NCBI RefSeq assembly: GCF_902859595.1
Contig: NZ_CADIJQ010000001.1
Location: forward strand, 868,001-932,000
Direction of reading: 5' to 3'
Origin: Achromobacter kerstersii
GTDB lineage: Bacteria > Pseudomonadota > Gammaproteobacteria > Burkholderiales > Burkholderiaceae_B
DNA: 64,000 bases
In this document: in pieces, positions 18,243 through 27,280 of the stretch
Layout: every line of letters starts with the position of its first letter
Position numbering within the stretch: the first letter of the stretch is position 1
The notes under the pieces: generated by a model
Seen by the model: the letters and a program-made list of their open reading frames with translations, nothing else
What the model was told of the DNA's origin: nothing
Database searches by the model: none
Program-made: the position numbers and the translations under genes

Positions 18243-18720
18243 TTGTGACGTTGATGCATCAGAAGGTGAGCGATCAAGAGGTCCTCGAGCGTGTGTTTTC
18301 CGAGCTGAGTCTTTACAGCGGGGCGCGTTGCAATGTCCCCCTTTGCGTAGTCGACCAGGTGCCGCCATGCCTGACCGCCGGGCGTTCGAAGGTCCATTCA
18401 GGATTGAAGACAATCGGCACGTGATACGACGCACCGACGATGCCACGCCCTACGTGTTCAACGCGGTCGCGGGCGACCCGCACGATCAGTTGCTCGCAGT
18501 CGTCATTCCATACGACGCGGAAGGGCGAGCCTGGGGAGGTGATGCCAGCAAGTTCCGCTCCGAGTGTTCGTTCGCCCTTAGGGTGTTTCAGGCGTGCAGT
18601 TCCTGACAACGGCATGTGCACGAGCACGAAGTGCTCGGTGATCAGCTCGTCGACGGTGGTGTCACGGCCTGGTCTATTACAGACCAGACCGGGGACGCAC
18701 GAGCCGGTGTGCGAAACCAG
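18230..18720 (-). pseudogene. AraC family regulator remnant, truncated and frameshifted
   Basis: Minus-strand remains of an AraC-binding-like regulator. One frame gives HMPLSGTARLKHPKGERTLG and FRVVWNDDCEQLIVRVARD up to FNPEW. The next frame carries on with MDLRTPGGQAWRHLVDYAKG and [17 protein letters not shown]. One base is missing at about 18396-18400. The start region abuts the Bug gene and the whole DNA-binding C terminus is gone at the junction near 18225. It resembles the intact regulator at 12431-13456 in domain type but is a separate gene. Confidence 0.8.
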
Positions 18721-18728
18721 CACGCGGC

Positions 18729-19697
18729 TCAGTCGGTCCGCAGTTGAGCCGCTTCGACCAGCCGGCCCCACTTCGTGTTTTCTGCCGCGACATATTCCTT
18801 GAACTGCGGAGGCGACATGTAAGATGGCTCCGCACCCATTTCCTTCAGCTTTTCAGAGAACTCCGCCGACTCTACGATTGACTTTGCCGTTTGCGCGATC
18901 TTGTCGACGATAGGCTGAGGTGTCTTTGCAGGCACGAACAGGCCGAACCAGGCAGATAAGTCAAAGCCCGGGACTCCCGATTCCGCCATGGTGGGCACAT
19001 CCGGGGCGGCGGCCAATCGTTGCTTGCTGGTGACTGCGATGGCGTTCAGTTTGCCGCTGCGGACATGTGGCAACACGCCTACGGATGTGCTGAACATGAA
19101 CGGAATCTGGTTGGACAGAATGCCCAATTGCGCGGCGCCCCCGCCTTGATAAGGAACCGTCACGAACTGCGCTTTCGTGTCCAGCGCGAACATGGCAAGC
19201 GACAGTTGCGGGGTGGTTCCGAGGCCGGCATGGGCCGCTGGGGTACTCGGAACGTCTCTTAAATAAGCCACCAGATCTTTGACGGTCTTGACTTTGAAAC
19301 TGGGATGAACAACCAGAAAATCTGGCGCACTCGCAATAAGCGAAACCGGCGTAAGTTGCGACAGTTCGAATTGGCGCTTTTTCTGGAAGTGCGGATTGAC
19401 CGTCAGCGCGATGGTGCCCAAAAGAACGGTGTATCCATCGGACTCGGCCCGTACGACGCTATCTGAGCCGATGTCCCCCCCCGCGCCTGACTTGTTGATG
19501 ACGACCACCGACTGGCCCCACGTCTGAGTCAGGCGCTGAGCAACCAGTCGGGCAAGTACGTCTGGCGTGCTGCCGGGCGTTGACGGTGCGACCAGCGTTA
19601 CGGTCCTGTTCGGATAGCTCTGGGCCTGCGCCCCGGTCGAGGACAGAGTTGCAAAGGTGGCGGCTACGGCAAGAGCAAGATAACGAATCGGCTGCAT
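18729..19697 (-). CDS. Bug family tripartite tricarboxylate transporter substrate-binding protein
   Basis: Periplasmic solute receptor of 322 residues. The start ATG 19697 follows AAGGAA by 6 bases and gives a clear signal peptide (MQPIRYLALAVAATFATLSS, cleavage near AQA). The mature protein opens SYPNRTVTLVAPSTPGSTPD and has NKSGAGGDIGSD and VPYQGGGAAQ, standard Bug motifs. No TctA/TctB membrane genes are in the window, as is usual for the many orphan Bug genes of Bordetella and Achromobacter. The ligand is unknown. Confidence 0.92.
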   Translation of the reverse strand: MQPIRYLALAVAATFATLSSTGAQAQSYPNRTVTLVAPSTPGSTPDVLARLVAQRLTQTWGQSVVVINKSGAGGDIGSDSVVRAESDGYTVLLGTIALTVNPHFQKKRQFELSQLTPVSLIASAPDFLVVHPSFKVKTVKDLVAYLRDVPSTPAAHAGLGTTPQLSLAMFALDTKAQFVTVPYQGGGAAQLGILSNQIPFMFSTSVGVLPHVRSGKLNAIAVTSKQRLAAAPDVPTMAESGVPGFDLSAWFGLFVPAKTPQPIVDKIAQTAKSIVESAEFSEKLKEMGAEPSYMSPPQFKEYVAAENTKWGRLVEAAQLRTD

Positions 19698-19803
19698 GAT
19701 TGGTTCCTTGGCAAGGGGCGACGAGTCGCGAGTGGGTGGAGGCGTGCAAACAATCAGCGCGTGCCGTGGGGAAGGCGGGCGACCCCAGGCATGCGCTTTT
19801 ACT

Positions 19804-20889
19804 TCATGGCGCAGATGCGTCGTCTCCACGGCGGGTCATGAATAGGTCGACCGGCAATTCGGTCCCCAATCCCCGCTCTCTTCCAATCTCAATCACGCGA
19901 CGGCAGATCGCTGCGAACTGGATTCCCATCCCGCAATTGTTGTTGTGATACGTAATCTGCCGGGGCGAGGTGCGCGCCGGAATGCGGCCCGCGCATAGGC
20001 CTCCGAGTTCCTGGATGTGAGACTCGGTGATCCAGCGCTTGCGCAAGGGTTCGGTCAGTTCAGTCTGATCATCGAGATTGACCTGTTCTTTGGAGTTGAC
20101 CACGATGATGTCGGCGATTCGGGCGCATTCATCGTCGAGTTCGCGGCGTGGGTCCTTGCGCTCTGGCGAGAGCATGCCGACCACGTGACACCCCGGGCTC
20201 AGCCAATCACCGAAAAGAATCGGGCCGTCAGCGTTCGAAGCGGCAATCGCGACGCATGCGCCACGGATCGCCTCCTCTGCGGTGTCGACCGCGCGTGCTT
20301 CAATGCCATGCTTCTTGCTCATTTTCTGAGCGAACGCTTCGCGATTGGCAGGCGTGGGCGAATACACCCGCAACGAACGGATACTGGGTCGCACTGCACA
20401 GATGGCTTCGATCTGCGCCGCAGCCTGATTACCGGAACCGAGGATACCGATGGTATGAGCGTCATCCCTGGCGAGAAACTTTGCTGCCACGCCGGTCGTT
20501 GCACCGACGCGCAACGCCGACACGGCGTGGTCATGCACGATTCCGATCAGTTCGCGGCTGATCATGTCCCAGACAAGCACGAAGCCTGAGTAATCGCCGC
20601 GAAATTCCATGCGACGTTGCCCGTCGATTTCAGGTTTGGCAATGTGCGCAACGTCCAGTCGCACCGCAACCGTCTCATTGCAGGGCAATACCCCGGTGAT
20701 GACGTTGAGCCACGACCAGATTTGTTCGCCCGGGCCATCCAGCGGTGTATGCAGACGTCGACGCGGCATGACTTGGGCGGCGCCGGCGCCCAGATTGGCG
20801 AAAGCGCCCTTGATCAGATCGACGGCTTCCGCCATGGACACGAGGCCCATGGCTTGCTCGGTATTTAGAACTAGTGTCGTGTTCGCCAT
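19804..20889 (-). CDS. Ornithine cyclodeaminase / mu-crystallin family protein
   Basis: 361-residue NAD(P)-dependent enzyme. [20 protein letters not shown] is the nucleotide-binding motif, and [11 protein letters not shown] and [13 protein letters not shown] match the substrate side of the family. Members include ornithine cyclodeaminase, alanine dehydrogenase and imine reductases, so the reaction cannot be assigned. The start ATG 20889 is chosen because AGGAG precedes it by about 5 bases; an adjacent ATG at 20892 is possible. It lies upstream of a Bug gene on the same strand. Confidence 0.87.
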   Translation of the reverse strand: MANTTLVLNTEQAMGLVSMAEAVDLIKGAFANLGAGAAQVMPRRRLHTPLDGPGEQIWSWLNVITGVLPCNETVAVRLDVAHIAKPEIDGQRRMEFRGDYSGFVLVWDMISRELIGIVHDHAVSALRVGATTGVAAKFLARDDAHTIGILGSGNQAAAQIEAICAVRPSIRSLRVYSPTPANREAFAQKMSKKHGIEARAVDTAEEAIRGACVAIAASNADGPILFGDWLSPGCHVVGMLSPERKDPRRELDDECARIADIIVVNSKEQVNLDDQTELTEPLRKRWITESHIQELGGLCAGRIPARTSPRQITYHNNNCGMGIQFAAICRRVIEIGRERGLGTELPVDLFMTRRGDDASAP

Positions 20890-21236
20890 CATGGCTCCTG
20901 GAATGTATCGACGTAGTCTGGGCACAAGGCGCTTGACCGTCTATCCAAAGGTGGCGCGGTTTCGTCCAGTTCTGGCGGCTAAGAATGATGAGTTTTTCGA
21001 CGGACCATCGCACTGGCAGGGCGTCCGAGAACGGACCCATAACCATTCGTTAGGGGGCGTCGTTGCAGTCCTGGCCGGAGGGCGCGTCCCTTTCACTGGT
21101 GTTTCGTCTTTCTACCCCTAACCAGATGGCATCCCCCAAACCTTGCAACGCGCGTGACGGCCTGCCTAGACTGCGTCCAGCGATGTGGCTCGTCGATGTC
21201 GAGTCGCACTTAAGGCTTTAACGGGAGGCATTTGTC
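20890..21236. promoter_or_regulatory. Divergent intergenic region, cyclodeaminase / flavin monooxygenase
   Basis: About 350 bases with no gene. It must hold promoters for both directions, and GGGAGG near 21222 is the ribosome site of the plus-strand gene. I see no convincing palindrome, although a LysR-type site might be expected here because a LysR gene ends the cluster. Confidence 0.4.
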
Positions 21237-22412
21237 ATGACGAAGGGACATGCGGAAATCGCGGGCGGCGGCTTTGGCGGATTGACGGCCGCCATCGCGC
21301 TGGCGTCCCGCGGGTGGTCGGTGCGAGTGCATGAGCGGCACCAGTCCTTGCGAACCGAAGGTTTTGCCATATCGGTGCACTTGAATGGACTGCGGGTTCT
21401 CGACGCCTTGGGAATCTCGTCGGAGGTCATCGCCTGCTCGACGAGAGTGCTCGAGCAGCGTCGTTATGGTTCCCAAGGGATACCGGCGGGTATCTTCCCG
21501 CTCAGGGCAACCTACCGCGTTCCCAGGCAGTCGTTGATTTCCATCATGGAAGCGCGCGCCAGAGCCCTTGGTGTAGACATCGACTATGGATCCGACGTGG
21601 TGTCCGCAAGTCCTGATGGCCACTGCCACTTTGCAAACGGTGCAACAACGAAAGGAAACCTCGTCGTGGCTGCCGACGGCTACAACTCGAATATCCGCGA
21701 CGGGTTGCGCCTCGTCAAGGAACGCCGGCAACTGCCGGATGGCGCAATGCGTATCCTCGGGCCCGATCTGCTCGCTACTACGGAAGCAATCCAGACGCCG
21801 AACAATGCGTCCAGTGAATACTGGTCCGGCTCGCGCAGAGTGCTCTGTGGACGTTGTAATGGTGGCTTGCTTTACACCGCGCTGACGTGTCTGACTTCCG
21901 ACGTCACAGGGCGGTCGTCGCCTGTCGACATAGCAAGCTGGTCGGCAGCGTTTCCTTATCTCGGATCGTTGTTCGAACATCTGGATCGAACTGCTGATTG
22001 GCCCAAGATTCGTTTCGTGCCGTTTGAAGTGATCCGGCTGCACACTTGGCATGCCGGAAAGATTGCCTTGGTGGGCGATGCCGCACATGCGATGCCGCCC
22101 AACCTTGGACAGGGTGGAGGCATTGCGATGATGAACGCATTGGCCTTGGCCAAGCACGTATCGGAAGCACGCGATCTCGATGAGGGACTACAGACCTGGG
22201 AGAGCGCCGAGCGGCCCTTGACCGAGCATACGCAAAATTGGGCACTGCGGTATTCCGCTGTAACCCGGTGGCCGCCAGCACTGCGCTCGGGACTGTTCAA
22301 GGCCATTCAGAAATCGACATGGTTGCGCGCCAGTTTCCAGCGAGCGGCCAATACCGCGCCGGCGGGTTGGAGCGCCGAGCATTCCCTGCTTGATCTTTCT
22401 CGCCCCTCTTGA
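21237..22412 (+). CDS. FAD-dependent monooxygenase (PHBH / salicylate hydroxylase-like)
   Basis: 391-residue single-component flavin hydroxylase. The N terminus has EIAGGGFGGLTAAIALASRG (FAD GxGxxG), the middle has VAADGYNSNIR (the DG motif), and the C-terminal part has GDAAHAMPPNLGQGGGIAMM (the GD motif that binds FAD and NADPH). These three motifs define class A flavin monooxygenases, which hydroxylate phenolic or related rings. It is followed at 30 bases by a YdhR-like gene and then a Bug gene, a likely operon. Confidence 0.9.
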   Translation: MTKGHAEIAGGGFGGLTAAIALASRGWSVRVHERHQSLRTEGFAISVHLNGLRVLDALGISSEVIACSTRVLEQRRYGSQGIPAGIFPLRATYRVPRQSLISIMEARARALGVDIDYGSDVVSASPDGHCHFANGATTKGNLVVAADGYNSNIRDGLRLVKERRQLPDGAMRILGPDLLATTEAIQTPNNASSEYWSGSRRVLCGRCNGGLLYTALTCLTSDVTGRSSPVDIASWSAAFPYLGSLFEHLDRTADWPKIRFVPFEVIRLHTWHAGKIALVGDAAHAMPPNLGQGGGIAMMNALALAKHVSEARDLDEGLQTWESAERPLTEHTQNWALRYSAVTRWPPALRSGLFKAIQKSTWLRASFQRAANTAPAGWSAEHSLLDLSRPS

Positions 22413-22442
22413 AAACCCTTTTTAACCCACTGGAGATAACTC

Positions 22443-22748
22443 ATGACATTCGCCCTTCTGCAAGTCGATTTCCCTTTTTCTGGGCCGTGGGGCCAAGGAC
22501 TCGAGGGAATATCGCACGACCTTGCGGCGGACATTGCGTCAGAACCCGGGTTGCGGTGGAAGATCTGGACCGAATGCCAAGACCAGAGGGTCGCTGGTGG
22601 ACTCTATCTTTTCGAAAGTCATGCATTTGCCGAAAAGTATCTGCTGAAGCACAGCAAGCGTCTGGCCGATTTTGGTGTGCAGGACCTGCGCGCCATCATT
22701 TTTGATGTCAACGACGCTTTGACAGCGATGACCCGCGGGCCAATCTGA
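22443..22748 (+). CDS. YdhR-like putative monooxygenase / small dimeric alpha-beta barrel protein
   Basis: 101 residues resembling E. coli YdhR through its whole length: LLQVDFPFSGPWG, RWKIWTE, AGGLYLFE and IIFDVNDAL are shared features. YdhR is a dimeric ferredoxin-like barrel related to cofactor-free monooxygenases, but its reaction is not established. It sits between the flavin monooxygenase and a Bug receptor, so a supporting role in the same pathway is inferred. Confidence 0.82.
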   Translation: MTFALLQVDFPFSGPWGQGLEGISHDLAADIASEPGLRWKIWTECQDQRVAGGLYLFESHAFAEKYLLKHSKRLADFGVQDLRAIIFDVNDALTAMTRGPI

Positions 22749-22771
22749 ACGACACGCAAGGAGACCAAGTC

Positions 22772-23737
22772 ATGATTCGGCGCCGAATGATTACTGCATT
22801 ACTTTCCATTGCCTGGTGTTCGACTTCGCATGCTGCGCAGGCGCCGAGTTTTCCGTCCAGGGCGATTACGTTGGTGGCCCCTTCAACGCCGGGCAGCGCT
22901 CCAGACGTACTGGCCCGCTACGTCGCGCTTCGACTTTCCCAGGCCTGGAAAAGCACGGTGTTCGTGGTCAATCGCCCAGGCGCGGGGGGCGACATAGGAT
23001 CCGAATTCGTCGCGCGAGCGGAACCCGATGGGTACACCCTATTGCTTGGAAGCATTGCCAATACCGTGAATCCGCATCTGGTGGCGAAAGTACGGTTGGA
23101 CGCCCGCGCACTCATTCCGGTGACGATGATTGCAACCTCGCCCGACATCCTGCTGGTGCAGCCTGCCGACGGGGTGACGAGCGTCGCGGATTTTTTGTCG
23201 TGGCTCAAGACACACCCCTCGACCCCGGCAGGACACCCCGGCATCGGCACGACCCCCCATTTGTCGCTGTCGATGTTCGCACTTCAGTCGCAGTTGCCCT
23301 TCATCTCGATTCCGTATCAGGGCGGCGGCGCGTCCCAGCATGGATTCGTGGCCAACCAAGTGAAGTTTATGTTTGGTACATCCATGGGCGTTTTGGGTCA
23401 GATCAAGGGCGGTCGCGCCCGGCCACTGGCGGTGACGGGTACTCAACGAATCGCGGCGTTGCCTGACACGCCGACCATGGCAGAAGCAGGATTCTCAGAC
23501 TTTTCGATCGAGGCCTGGTTTGGTATCTTCGCGCCGAGCAATACCCCAAGGCCCATTGTCGACGCTGTTGCAAATGCGGTCCGCGAGATTGTGGTCAGTC
23601 AGGAATTTGAAGATCGATTGAACGCTTTGGGGGCTCGATCGGCCTATCTGCCACCCGATGCGTTCGCAAAGCACGTGGCGGCGGAGCATGTGCGGTGGGG
23701 GCAACTGGTCAAGGCCGCAAATATCCGTGTCGATTGA
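22772..23737 (+). CDS. Bug family tripartite tricarboxylate transporter substrate-binding protein
   Basis: 321 residues with a signal peptide (hydrophobic stretch about 6-20, cleavage near HAAQA). The mature protein opens SFPSRAITLVAPSTPGSAPD and shows NRPGAGGDIGSE and IPYQGGGASQ. It is strikingly similar in motif order to the Bug protein at 18729-19697, suggesting the two bind related ligands or arose by duplication. It is the last gene of the flavin monooxygenase operon. Confidence 0.92.
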   Translation: MIRRRMITALLSIAWCSTSHAAQAPSFPSRAITLVAPSTPGSAPDVLARYVALRLSQAWKSTVFVVNRPGAGGDIGSEFVARAEPDGYTLLLGSIANTVNPHLVAKVRLDARALIPVTMIATSPDILLVQPADGVTSVADFLSWLKTHPSTPAGHPGIGTTPHLSLSMFALQSQLPFISIPYQGGGASQHGFVANQVKFMFGTSMGVLGQIKGGRARPLAVTGTQRIAALPDTPTMAEAGFSDFSIEAWFGIFAPSNTPRPIVDAVANAVREIVVSQEFEDRLNALGARSAYLPPDAFAKHVAAEHVRWGQLVKAANIRVD

Positions 23738-23750
23738 CGCCAGCAGGGCT

Positions 23751-24668
23751 TCAGACCGGCGCGTATCCGGGACTGTTCTGCACGGCAAGGCGCAGTTGCT
23801 GCACCAGCGCTGACCCCAATCTTGAAAGCGGGCGGCGAAGCGGATACAGCACCTGCACCGGTCGACGCCAGACCAAGTCATCGTGCTCGAGCTTTTTCAA
23901 GGACCCGTTGGCCAGTTCCTGTGTCACAAGGGTCTCGGGCAAGAAGGCGAGCAGGTCCGTAGACATCAGCAGCGACTTGATGGTCGGCACCGACGTGGTC
24001 AGATAGACAGGCTCGGGTGGCATCACGCCCGCTTTTAAGAACAGGTTGTTGAGTTGATCGCGCAGGCTGTCGCCCGTATTGCCGAGAACCCAACTGGCCC
24101 GCGCAATGGACTCCAGGGCGAGAGGACGATTGGCCAACAGCAGATGGGCCGGCCGCGCAACGACAACGACGCGGTCGTAGGCAATCAACTCGGAGGCAAG
24201 CTCGCGGTCCCATGCGTTGGCAAACAATGCGCCGACCAAGACGTCGACGGTTCCTTGCTTGAGCGCGTTCAACAAGGTTTCGGATGACCCCACGGTGATG
24301 GAGAAGGTGGCGTTCGGCCGGCTGGCTCGCAGCGCCAGCACCGCGGCGGGGACGATGGTCGAGCCATGGCTGCTGCCGCAACCGACGCTTAGTGTGCCTT
24401 TGCCGGAACCCCTGAGCGTATCGAAGCTCTCGCGGATCAGACGCGATTCGTTGGAAATGAATTGTGCGCGTTCGACAAGGGCCAGTCCGAACTCCGTCAG
24501 CACCATCCCCTTCGGCGTGCGATCGAACAGGCGCGCCTGCAGCGTTGTTTCCAGTCGCCCAATGCTTTTGGAGATGGCGGGTTGACTGACGCTCAATTGC
24601 TTCGCGGCACGCCCCAGGGTGCCGAACTGGGCCACTGCCAGGAAGTACTGCAAGTGTTTGACGTCCAC
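23751..24668 (-). CDS. LysR family transcriptional regulator
   Basis: 305 residues. MDVKHLQYFLAVAQFGTLGR and AAKQLSVSQPAISKSIGRLE form the winged helix-turn-helix. The rest is the periplasmic-binding-like effector domain. It is convergent with the preceding Bug gene (13-base gap) and probably regulates the monooxygenase/Bug cluster. Its start is only about 50 bases from the left end of the IS630 element. Confidence 0.92.
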   Translation of the reverse strand: MDVKHLQYFLAVAQFGTLGRAAKQLSVSQPAISKSIGRLETTLQARLFDRTPKGMVLTEFGLALVERAQFISNESRLIRESFDTLRGSGKGTLSVGCGSSHGSTIVPAAVLALRASRPNATFSITVGSSETLLNALKQGTVDVLVGALFANAWDRELASELIAYDRVVVVARPAHLLLANRPLALESIARASWVLGNTGDSLRDQLNNLFLKAGVMPPEPVYLTTSVPTIKSLLMSTDLLAFLPETLVTQELANGSLKKLEHDDLVWRRPVQVLYPLRRPLSRLGSALVQQLRLAVQNSPGYAPV

Positions 24669-24678
24669 GGTGCCTTCC

Positions 24679-25590
24679 TTAGGAAACGGTGTGGCTGAGG
24701 CTAGCGTTCAGCAGGATCTTGTGTCCTGAGTTAGAAGTTCGCAAGCAAAATCTCTCGATACTGGCCAGGATGTCGTCCGCAGGCTTGGCCCAGTGGAAGA
24801 GCTTGGGATTGGCGTTGTCGATGTTCAGGTAGTGCTTGATGGCCTGTTCGAGCTGGCGGGTCGCTCGGTGGGTGCCGCGACGGATGTACTGTGTAGTCAG
24901 GGTGGCGAACCAGCGCTCCACCTGATTGAGCCAGGACGCCGGGGTGGGCGTGAAGTGCGCGTGGAACCGTGGATGACGCGCAAGCCAGTCCCTGATCGTG
25001 GCCGCCTTGTGGGTGCCATAGTTGTCCATCACCAGATGGACATCCAGCCCGCTGGGCAGGTTGGCCTCCATGGCCTTGAGCGGTAGATTCAGGTACAGGC
25101 CCACGATGTCGCGCACCTTCTCCACAAACAACGGATCGCTGGAGAGCTTGAACGTCTCCTGGCGATGTGGCTGCAACCCAAAGGCTTGCCAGATGCGCGT
25201 GACGGCCGTTTGCGACAAGTCCGTCTCACGCGCCATGAGCCGCGTGCTCCAGTGGGTGGCCCCTTCGGGGATCGACTCCAGCGTGCGCGCGATCACCGCA
25301 TCGGCACGCGCATCATCGGTGCTGCGCGGGGCGCCCGGGCGGGGTGCATCGAGCAAGCCATCCAAGCACAGTTGGACGAAGCGCGCCCGCCACTTGGACC
25401 CCGTTTGGGGGGTGACGCGCAGGCGGGCGGCAACCGCCTTGTTCTCCATCCCATCGGCGCAGCCCAGCACGATGCGTGCTCGCAACGCCAGGGCCTGTGC
25501 GGTCTTGCGCCGTAGGGTCAGTGCTGTGAGTTGTTCGCGCTCCGCATTGCTGAGCACCAGTTCGCTTTTGGGTCTGCCTCTCATCGCCAC
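24679..25590 (-). pseudogene. IS630 family transposase with in-frame internal deletion
   Basis: 303-residue open frame. The N-terminal HTH part (NKAVAARLRVTPQTGSKWRA) and the C-terminal catalytic half (VHLVMDNYGTHK with the second Asp, PASWLNQVERWF with the Glu) are clear. Family members carry about 60 residues between LYLNLPLKAM and EANLPSGLDVH, including the first catalytic Asp in a VDEKS motif. That block is missing at about 25070, and the frame is preserved. With one DDE acidic residue gone the protein cannot be catalytic. The normal C terminus also runs through the left inverted repeat. Confidence 0.85.
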
Positions 25591-25664
25591 CTCGTCGTGT
25601 TTGAACAGTACATGACTGATAGCACGGAATTCAATTAGTGCAATGAACTTCTAATTCAGGACAC
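24721..25664 (-). mobile_element. IS630-family insertion sequence, internally deleted
   Basis: The element is bounded by 20-bp inverted repeats differing at one base: GTGTCCTGAGTTAGAAGTTC at 24721-24740, and its complement at 25645-25664. It is about 944 bases long and carries one transposase gene reading leftward, with an internal deletion. IS630 elements duplicate TA on insertion. TA follows the right end directly, but the left end is preceded by TT, so no clean duplication is visible. Confidence 0.8.
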
Positions 25665-26192
25665 TAGCGCTTGGTTCCTAGGGGCGGGCGCGGTCGTTGT
25701 TGCAGGGAGGACGGAGGCTCAAGGGGATCAGCCTAGTCGCCCTGATGTGTGAGTGGATGCGAAGATCCTCCGTCGGTATTTGCTCGACACTGCGCGAGTC
25801 AATGGCTCGAAAGACGGAGTAATGGAAGGGTAGATTGGGTCCAAGACGAGATTCGTCATACCGGCATTGGAAGAGCGTTGAATATTGCGGGTATAAATCA
25901 GACATGACAACGACCGCAAGCTCAAATCAAGTGGATTCCTTCACATGTTGGAATCGATTCGGCTATCTCTCGAGGCGTCGGCAGCGTATCACGGCGACTA
26001 TTAATTAGCGTGGTCGAAAGCTGTTCCACGTCAAGTTCTCAGAATTTTTCTAGATAGCATCGAAACCAAATTAGGACCCGATTGAAAGCGTTGGATTTGG
26101 CAGTCAAACCCTTTGGTGCCAGTGTTAATGCGGTCGTAGTGTTGTTTTTTAATTATTTAAAAATTATGGAAAATGGATGGATTTTTAGGGGG
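25665..26192. other. Gene-free stretch at the start of an AT-rich region
   Basis: Just over 500 bases with no supportable gene. The first 250 bases have ordinary composition with short open frames I do not recognise. From about 25920 the sequence turns clearly AT-rich, with T- and A-runs near 26146-26210, marking the left edge of the foreign-looking block. Confidence 0.5.
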
Positions 26193-27158
26193 TTAGTTGC
26201 TTTTTTTTGTGCCGGATCGCCATCGTCCCGGAGACATGCCGAAGGCGATTGAGAACCGTCGAATGAATATGGCTTCGCTAGAGTAGCCGCAGATGCGTGA
26301 AATTCTAGATACGGAAAAGGAGCTATGTTCCAGGTAGTGACGTGCAGAAGATAGTCTCAACAATTCTACCCCCTTCGCAGGAGTTAAATGTAGTTCCGCA
26401 GCGTAGTGGCGTATGAACGTCCTGGTGCTCATATTCATTCGTGATGAAAGAGCATTTACTGACAAATCTTCAGATAAGTTCTCGATTATCCAAGCATGCA
26501 AGTCTGAAAATTTTCCGCTTCGGGACTGCAGGCTTAACATCTCGCTGGTTTGATACTGATTGGCAGGCCTCTTGACAGATAAGACGAGGTTGCGAGCAAT
26601 TTTCAAGGCTACGGTTTCGCCCAAGTCTTGTTCCACCAGGGCCAGCGCCAAGTCAATCCCGGCAGTTAAGCCCGCCGACGTCCAAACGGTCTCATCTCGA
26701 ACAAATATAGGTCCGCGTTGCAATTTCACGTTTGGGAAGCGAACTTGCATTTCGTCTAGAAAAGACCAATGGGTTGTCGCCCGCCGGCCCTCAAGAAAGC
26801 CGGCAGCGGCGAGAGCGAACGCCCCGCTGCAAATCGCGGCCATCCTGCATGCCTTGTTGCCTTGCAGTTTGATAAGTTCAATGAGTTCAGGCTGACTTGT
26901 GAGAATGTTGGTATCGGGGCCGCCTGGAATGATGATCGTGTGAGGTCCAGTTGTTGTACGCCCTAACAATCGAGTTTCCAGCATAAAGCCTGGTGTCACG
27001 TTGACTTTACCGCTGACCGATAGCACCTCGACGTCGTACGGCTCAGCCTCTTTGCCGCTAAGGTTGTTTGCAGTCAAAAATACGTCGAGTGGGCCGGAAA
27101 AATCCAGCATGCTCATCTTGTCGTAGGCCAGGAGATGAATCAACTTTTTGATTTTCAT
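26193..27158 (-). CDS. GlxA family transcriptional regulator (DJ-1/PfpI domain plus AraC HTH)
   Basis: About 321 residues from ATG 27158, chosen because GGAC-type ribosome bases precede it and similarity begins at once (KKLIHLLAYDKMSMLDFSGP). The N-terminal class-I glutamine-amidotransferase-like domain has the nucleophile-elbow sequence AAICSGAFALAAAGFLEGRR. The C-terminal double HTH includes LSVNALSSRMNMSTRTFIRH. Base composition is AT-richer than elsewhere, suggesting acquisition. It is divergent from a DJ-1/PfpI gene that it probably controls. Confidence 0.9.
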   Translation of the reverse strand: MKIKKLIHLLAYDKMSMLDFSGPLDVFLTANNLSGKEAEPYDVEVLSVSGKVNVTPGFMLETRLLGRTTTGPHTIIIPGGPDTNILTSQPELIELIKLQGNKACRMAAICSGAFALAAAGFLEGRRATTHWSFLDEMQVRFPNVKLQRGPIFVRDETVWTSAGLTAGIDLALALVEQDLGETVALKIARNLVLSVKRPANQYQTSEMLSLQSRSGKFSDLHAWIIENLSEDLSVNALSSRMNMSTRTFIRHYAAELHLTPAKGVELLRLSSARHYLEHSSFSVSRISRICGYSSEAIFIRRFSIAFGMSPGRWRSGTKKSN

Positions 27159-27280
27159 ACGAGTGAGTCCTGCTGGAGATTTTGCGCATTGAATATGGCA
27201 GTTTTGATCAAAAAATTGGCACACCCGGTTCCGATCGAAGTGATAGCCTTTCTCGGTGTTCATAGAAACTACTGAAAGCC

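Noticed and set aside
25678-25905. 75-codon minus-strand frame beside the IS630 element
   Set aside because: No ribosome site, no recognisable motif and a competing frame of similar quality; treated as non-coding.
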